Source: Deltaproteobacteria bacterium (GTDB lineage: Bacteria; Myxococcota_A; SURF-8). From it: DNA of 9,065 bases. Numbering within the stretch: the first letter of the stretch is position 1; every line of letters begins with the position of its first letter. This document shows, piece after piece, positions 5,749-9,065 of this stretch. Under the pieces are notes generated by a model, which worked only from the letters and a program-made list of their open reading frames with translations, was not told the origin of the DNA and searched no databases. The stretch spans positions 1 to 9,065 of the forward strand of contig JAKQSH010000456.1 of NCBI GenBank assembly GCA_029570245.1. The letters run 5' to 3'. A program made the translations under genes and the position numbers.

Positions 5749-8742
5749 TCAGTCCAGGCAGATTGTGTCGTAATCGACAACGATTACCGCTCCTGCTCCC
5801 GGTGGATTTTCCGGAGGGAATACGATGGAGTTGGTTTCTTCATCGTATTCCCAGTCGAAATTCGGGGTGCCGTTTACTTTTACGGCGATTGTTTCCGGGT
5901 CGGCCAGACGGGTCAGGTTGAACTGGTTGCGCAGAGCAAAGAGATTTTCAGCCAGCATATCGTAAATCGGGGCATAACTTTCCATGCAGATTGACTGGAA
6001 ATAAGTGTCGTTCGGGTTGCAGGCCTGGGCGACTTCGATGTAGCGTTTTCCGGCTGCTGCGCCGCCTTCGCTGCTTCCGCCGGACTGGCAACCGCCGTCC
6101 TTGTCGCCGCAGATTGCATAAACTTCCAGCATGTTTACGTTATGCATACCTTTTTTCGAACGGTAGAAGTCGATGTAGAAGGAAATTTCCGGTACAGACT
6201 GATCTTCTTCGTCTGACAGGAAAATCACCGACAGCTTTGCATCGTCGCGCAGGAAGCCTTTATTCGCTCCTTCCGTGAGAGGGGAAGACAACGCCAGATG
6301 GCCGGCTTCGAGCCCGGCTTCCTGGCCGCCGTCGCAGTTAGTTCCAAGTCCGGTGGTCCTGTCTTCGAAGAGGCTTATTATCTGGTTGTTTGGCAGAGCT
6401 TCAGGTCCACGGTTTTTGAGTACCGCAGGCGAGCCCTGGAATTTGCCGCTGTGATCGGTGCTGATGATATCGCAGGTCGTCAGAGCGATGTGCAGGTCGG
6501 CGCTCCATGAGACTGCGGTGTTGATAAAGTCTTCGAAGTTGTTCGCCAGATTTTCCTGCTCGTCGGACATCGAACCGGAGCAGTCAACCACCCAGAGAAT
6601 ATCAACCAGCGGGTTTTCCGGCTGTCTGAAAGTGTCCTGCTGGTGAGGCATGTTGGAGCCGGAACCCTGCAGCGGCACTACGAACGCCGCACCTTCAAGG
6701 TCGGACTGTATGAGGACCGCTCCTGTTGCATCCTCTTCGCTTTCGGCGCAGAATTTCACTTTGAATGCAACGTGGTCCGGGTTGTCGGTGCCGCCGATTG
6801 TTACCGGCAATGTCGCATCTACCCAGGTGATTTCGAAGCGCGGGTCCGAACCCGGATCAATATCGATTGATTCGATTGTCAGCGGCATGTCACCTATGTT
6901 GTAAACTTTAACCTCTTCACGCTGACTGCAGCAGTCTACCGTTACGACGCCGAAATCGACTTTGGAAGGCAGAACCTCAAGACCTCTGTTCGCGCCATAA
7001 CCTGAAACGCCGAACTGATAAACCTGGTTCACGTCTATCGGAGCGGCATCCAGCCATTCAAGCCATTCGGCGTTTGAGTAGAACAGGAATGCCGAACTGT
7101 AAAGCGTGCCCTCACGGACAGGATTGAATGTTATGTCGATAGTGATAGTTTCCTGCCCCTGAATTGTATGGTTGGTGAACATTCCCGCCTGTTCAAAGAA
7201 AGCTCGGGCTTCAAGTGTCGGGACATCCAGCATCGCATTCTGCCAGGTCATTCCGGTGATAGTAAGTGGCAGGTCGCCGCAGTTGTGGATTGCGACCTGA
7301 CGGGTTGCGCCGGTACCCACCTGAGTATAGCCGAACTTTATTCCGGGGCCGGGATTGTCGCCCAGGCCCATCCATCCGAGACTGCCTTCGAGCGGTTTGA
7401 TGTCGAGGCAGGGCGGGTCGAGTTCTCTGACCTGACCGACCAGTTCGACGGTGATGTTTTTCTGGTTCGAAGCATCTTCAGGATCGGCCCATACGACTCT
7501 GGAGGAGCCGATAAGAATCTGGCCGTACTGATGCACCCCGTCGATGGGGCGATAATTGATGTTGTAATTGACAGATTCACCGGCTTCAAGCACCAGCGGA
7601 GGCTGAGTGGCGGCTTCGCTGATAAGCGTATAAGCGCCACTCTGCGAATCGGTTATGGTAACTTCTTTAATCTGTCCTGGGGCATCACCTTCGTTAACGC
7701 ACAGGAAATAATCGGTTTTATCTCTTCCTGGCGGCTGAGAACCGAAGTCAAGAGTTGTCGGCATGCATCTGATGCTTGGTTTCGCTTTGGGCTGATAGGA
7801 CATGCCTACCGTTACAACCGGGTTGTAGGGATCGTTGGAGAAAATAACGATTTTTCCTGTTGTTTCTTCTTCCTTCGTTGGGGTGGCCTTTACCCACAGT
7901 TCCATGTCTGTCGTGTCTTCAATTGTCAGCGGGAAGGTCTTGCTGTCCAGATCAACAAATGTGAAGTCCGAGGGGGTTTCTTTGGTAAAACCGATGTAGA
8001 CAATGCTGAGCGGATCGGTGCCGTCGTTGCGGATAAGCGTAGAGGCGTCTTTGTCGTTGCCAACTTCAACGTTACCGAAACGGATGTAATCCGGGTCAAC
8101 GCTTATCATGGCGTCGTTTTCACTGGTATTGTGATGCAGGTCCAGCCAGCAGCCACCATCGCAATTGAGGTTTATTTCGTCACCCTGGGTTCCGGTTCCC
8201 TTGCAGCTGTTTTCGAGCTTGACAAGATTTCCGTTAACGGTTCCGTTGTATGTGTTTCCATCGTAAAAAATGATAATGGTGCAGGTGTCGGGGTCAACGG
8301 AAACCCATGCGTCGTAAGATTCAGTGCTGCCGCCGCAATTTGTGTCGGCAGTATAGAATCCGCTGAAATTCGTGCAGGATACGCTGTCGCTGTCGCCGTC
8401 ACCGCTGTTCTCATCGCCGTCTGTGCCCTGATCGCCATCAGTGCCGCCATTCCATACGCAGACTTTGTTGGTGGTGTCGCAGTACCAGCTTTCGTCGTAC
8501 CAGCGTTTGCACTGGTCGTTGTTAGTGCATTCGCCCATTTCGATGCATTTCTGCGAAACAACGTTGCAGACCCAGTTTTCACCGTCTTTCATGCACTCTT
8601 CGTTAGTAGTGCATCCGCCGCCGCTGCCATCCCCGTCTTCTCCGTTGCTGTCTCCGGCAGAACTGCCGCAGCCGGAAATCGACAGAACGGCCCACAGGGC
8701 GAGAACCCATATCAAACCTGTTCTCAACACTATACTCCTCAT
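5749..8742 (-). CDS. Lipoprotein with Ig-like (ASH/choice-of-anchor D) domains and a von Willebrand A domain
   Basis: This is a 997-residue predicted lipoprotein with lipobox I22-S-G-C25. Two Cys-rich heads follow (44-66 and 72-95), then an Asp/Gly linker (about 98-120) and a small beta-rich segment with cysteines (122-200). Four Ig-like repeats of the ASH/choice-of-anchor-D type come next, at about 213-316, 322-438, 446-582 and 587-695. They are marked by recurring phrases such as IRFGNVEVG, LDFGSQPPG, IKFGYTQVG and VDFGVVTV, each followed by a N-x-G-D/T-x-P-L segment or a variant. A VWA domain (about 711-930) has the metal-binding MIDAS motif D720-C-S722-G-S724, a Thr at 801 in GLGTNCDGG and FLSDEED at 841-847. 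A short C-terminal beta domain (about 938-997) closes the protein. VWA domains bind ligands through a divalent metal. I infer a surface adhesion or binding role; the ligand is unknown. The start is ATG 8742 with GAGGT 7 bases upstream. A strong promoter precedes it and a strong terminator follows it. Confidence 0.94.
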   Translation of the reverse strand: MRSIVLRTGLIWVLALWAVLSISGCGSSAGDSNGEDGDGSGGGCTTNEECMKDGENWVCNVVSQKCIEMGECTNNDQCKRWYDESWYCDTTNKVCVWNGGTDGDQGTDGDENSGDGDSDSVSCTNFSGFYTADTNCGGSTESYDAWVSVDPDTCTIIIFYDGNTYNGTVNGNLVKLENSCKGTGTQGDEINLNCDGGCWLDLHHNTSENDAMISVDPDYIRFGNVEVGNDKDASTLIRNDGTDPLSIVYIGFTKETPSDFTFVDLDSKTFPLTIEDTTDMELWVKATPTKEEETTGKIVIFSNDPYNPVVTVGMSYQPKAKPSIRCMPTTLDFGSQPPGRDKTDYFLCVNEGDAPGQIKEVTITDSQSGAYTLISEAATQPPLVLEAGESVNYNINYRPIDGVHQYGQILIGSSRVVWADPEDASNQKNITVELVGQVRELDPPCLDIKPLEGSLGWMGLGDNPGPGIKFGYTQVGTGATRQVAIHNCGDLPLTITGMTWQNAMLDVPTLEARAFFEQAGMFTNHTIQGQETITIDITFNPVREGTLYSSAFLFYSNAEWLEWLDAAPIDVNQVYQFGVSGYGANRGLEVLPSKVDFGVVTVDCCSQREEVKVYNIGDMPLTIESIDIDPGSDPRFEITWVDATLPVTIGGTDNPDHVAFKVKFCAESEEDATGAVLIQSDLEGAAFVVPLQGSGSNMPHQQDTFRQPENPLVDILWVVDCSGSMSDEQENLANNFEDFINTAVSWSADLHIALTTCDIISTDHSGKFQGSPAVLKNRGPEALPNNQIISLFEDRTTGLGTNCDGGQEAGLEAGHLALSSPLTEGANKGFLRDDAKLSVIFLSDEEDQSVPEISFYIDFYRSKKGMHNVNMLEVYAICGDKDGGCQSGGSSEGGAAAGKRYIEVAQACNPNDTYFQSICMESYAPIYDMLAENLFALRNQFNLTRLADPETIAVKVNGTPNFDWEYDEETNSIVFPPENPPGAGAVIVVDYDTICLD
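8383..8451 (-). repeat. Low-complexity Asp/Gly linker of the VWA lipoprotein
   Basis: Residues 98-120 read as repeated G-D units (TDGDQGTDGDENSGDGDSDS). The DNA is a degenerate run of cgcc-g/a-tc-like units on the plus strand. It is probably a flexible charged spacer, possibly calcium-binding, between the membrane-proximal Cys-rich heads and the domain stack. Slippage at such degenerate units could vary its length between strains. Confidence 0.6.
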
Positions 8743-8749
8743 TGCTCGG

Positions 8750-8754
8750 ACCTC
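8750..8754 (-). promoter_or_regulatory. Ribosome-binding site of the VWA lipoprotein gene
   Basis: GAGGT on the minus strand lies 7 bases before ATG 8742, a normal spacing. A second AGGAG lies inside codons 2-3 and is spaced to serve a TTG at codon 6, which would also yield a complete signal peptide. The upstream ATG is preferred as the stronger start codon. Confidence 0.65.
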
Positions 8755-8836
8755 GTTATTTTCTGGTTTGCGTTAACTATACGATTCTCAAGCCTTAATT
8801 GCAGATTTTGCTTTTCAACAATCCTGTTTCCAAGTG

Positions 8837-8865
8837 AGTTTAAATATGATGTATATAAATGTCAA
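8837..8865 (-). promoter_or_regulatory. Sigma70-type promoter of the VWA lipoprotein gene
   Basis: On the minus strand a perfect -35 TTGACA (8865-8860) and a -10 TAAACT (8842-8837, 4 of 6 matches) are separated by exactly 17 AT-rich bases. The start point would be near 8830, giving a leader of about 88 bases before ATG 8742. A TATAGT nearer the gene is a possible second -10 but lacks a convincing -35. Confidence 0.7.
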
Positions 8866-8905
8866 GACACAAAACGAGTACAGAAGGATAAAAAATGTGT
8901 GTATA

Positions 8906-8921
8906 AGTTAACAGCATAACT
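8906..8921. repeat. Short inverted repeat upstream of the VWA lipoprotein promoter
   Basis: AGTTA-acagca-TAACT is a 5-bp inverted repeat with a 6-base centre, about 40 bases upstream of the predicted -35. The position would suit an activator site. The repeat is short enough to occur by chance in AT-rich DNA. Confidence 0.25.
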
Positions 8922-9012
8922 GAGAAAATCCTGCAAACTATGTTTGATTTGTCTGTGCATTACAGCATTCGTTGCTTGTATTGTCGCGTGCCTGTTTTTC
9001 CTGTTCTTTTCG

Positions 9013-9043
9013 TGCTGTCTTAATATCTACTTAAGTTTCAGCA
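9013..9043. repeat. Imperfect inverted repeat near the window edge
   Basis: TGCTG-t-CTTAA (9013-9023) is mirrored by TTAAG-ttt-CAGCA (9031-9043) around a 7-base centre. This gives two 5-bp stems with an asymmetric internal loop. Neither strand has a T run directly after it, so it does not look like an intrinsic terminator. It may be a protein-binding site or an RNA fold belonging to sequence beyond the window. Confidence 0.35.
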
Positions 9044-9065
9044 TGATAAGCATTGTATTTTATTT

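Larger units (their letters stand above)
8866..9065. other. AT-rich intergenic region upstream of the VWA lipoprotein promoter
   Basis: No gene, RNA gene or terminator can be supported in these 200 bases. They are clearly richer in A and T than the coding regions. Two inverted repeats are visible, at 8906-8921 and 9013-9043. On the minus strand 8938-9030 is free of stops and reads as a Lys/Glu/Gln-rich peptide, but it has no usual start codon and is bounded upstream by a TAA. Confidence 0.5.

Noticed and set aside
7168..8919. A plus-strand open frame of 583 codons opposite the VWA lipoprotein gene.
   Set aside because: It is fully antisense to a gene with clear domains, signal peptide, promoter and terminator. 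Its translation has low-complexity Val/Ala/Ile runs, no recognisable domain and no Shine-Dalgarno at the start, and it continues through the promoter. It is best explained as a by-product of codon bias.
8938..9030. Minus-strand stop-free stretch reading DIKTARKEQEKQARD and on to a TAG.
   Set aside because: It looks somewhat like a protein tail, but it has no usual start codon and an in-frame TAA lies just upstream. It could be a remnant of an upstream gene, which cannot be judged without sequence beyond 9065.
9013..9043. The inverted repeat as a transcription terminator of an upstream gene.
   Set aside because: The stem is broken by an asymmetric internal loop, is AT-rich in its inner half, and has no T run after it on either strand.

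Overview
The window carries four genes, all on the minus strand, so transcription runs from high to low coordinates. In that order they are: a large lipoprotein with Ig-like (ASH/choice-of-anchor-D type) and von Willebrand A domains (5749-8742); a complete histidine ammonia-lyase, hutH (4151-5677); a second large lipoprotein with Cys-rich repeats and an IgGFc_binding-type domain (1491-4058); and a secreted or membrane-anchored protein of unknown family (1487 down to base 1) that leaves the window unfinished. I see no tRNA, rRNA, CRISPR array, transposase or phage gene.

The organism looks like a Gram-negative bacterium of the old 'Deltaproteobacteria' sphere (Myxococcota, Bradymonadia or a related uncultured lineage). 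This is inference. It rests on the lipoprotein style: lipobox cysteine, short Cys-rich head, Asp/Gly/Glu-rich linker, then large beta-sandwich, VWA or IgGFc_binding domains. That combination is common in those groups. Base composition is intermediate by eye, and the standard code reads all four genes.

Control signals are fairly clear. A TTGACA/TAAACT promoter with a 17-bp spacer lies upstream of the VWA lipoprotein. That gene ends at a textbook intrinsic terminator, and the U tract of this terminator touches the ribosome-binding site of hutH. A second promoter (TTGAAC/TATACT, 18-bp spacer) sits in the 92-bp gap between hutH and the IgGFc-type lipoprotein. The last two genes form an obvious pair, with junction TAG-TAA-ATG and only 3 bases between stop and start. 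The layout is therefore three transcription units at most: VWA lipoprotein; hutH, with an unusual leader; and IgGFc-type lipoprotein plus unknown exported protein.

The two lipoproteins share a design (lipid anchor, paired small disulfide heads, acidic flexible spacer, large adhesive-type domains) and are plausibly surface-exposed adhesion or binding proteins. HutH is a cytoplasmic catabolic enzyme, and no other hut gene is visible beside it. Nothing here proves a new system. The points most worth a second look are the coupled lipoprotein/unknown exported protein pair, the Cys-rich insertion inside the IgGFc_binding-type domain, and the terminator that abuts the hutH ribosome-binding site.
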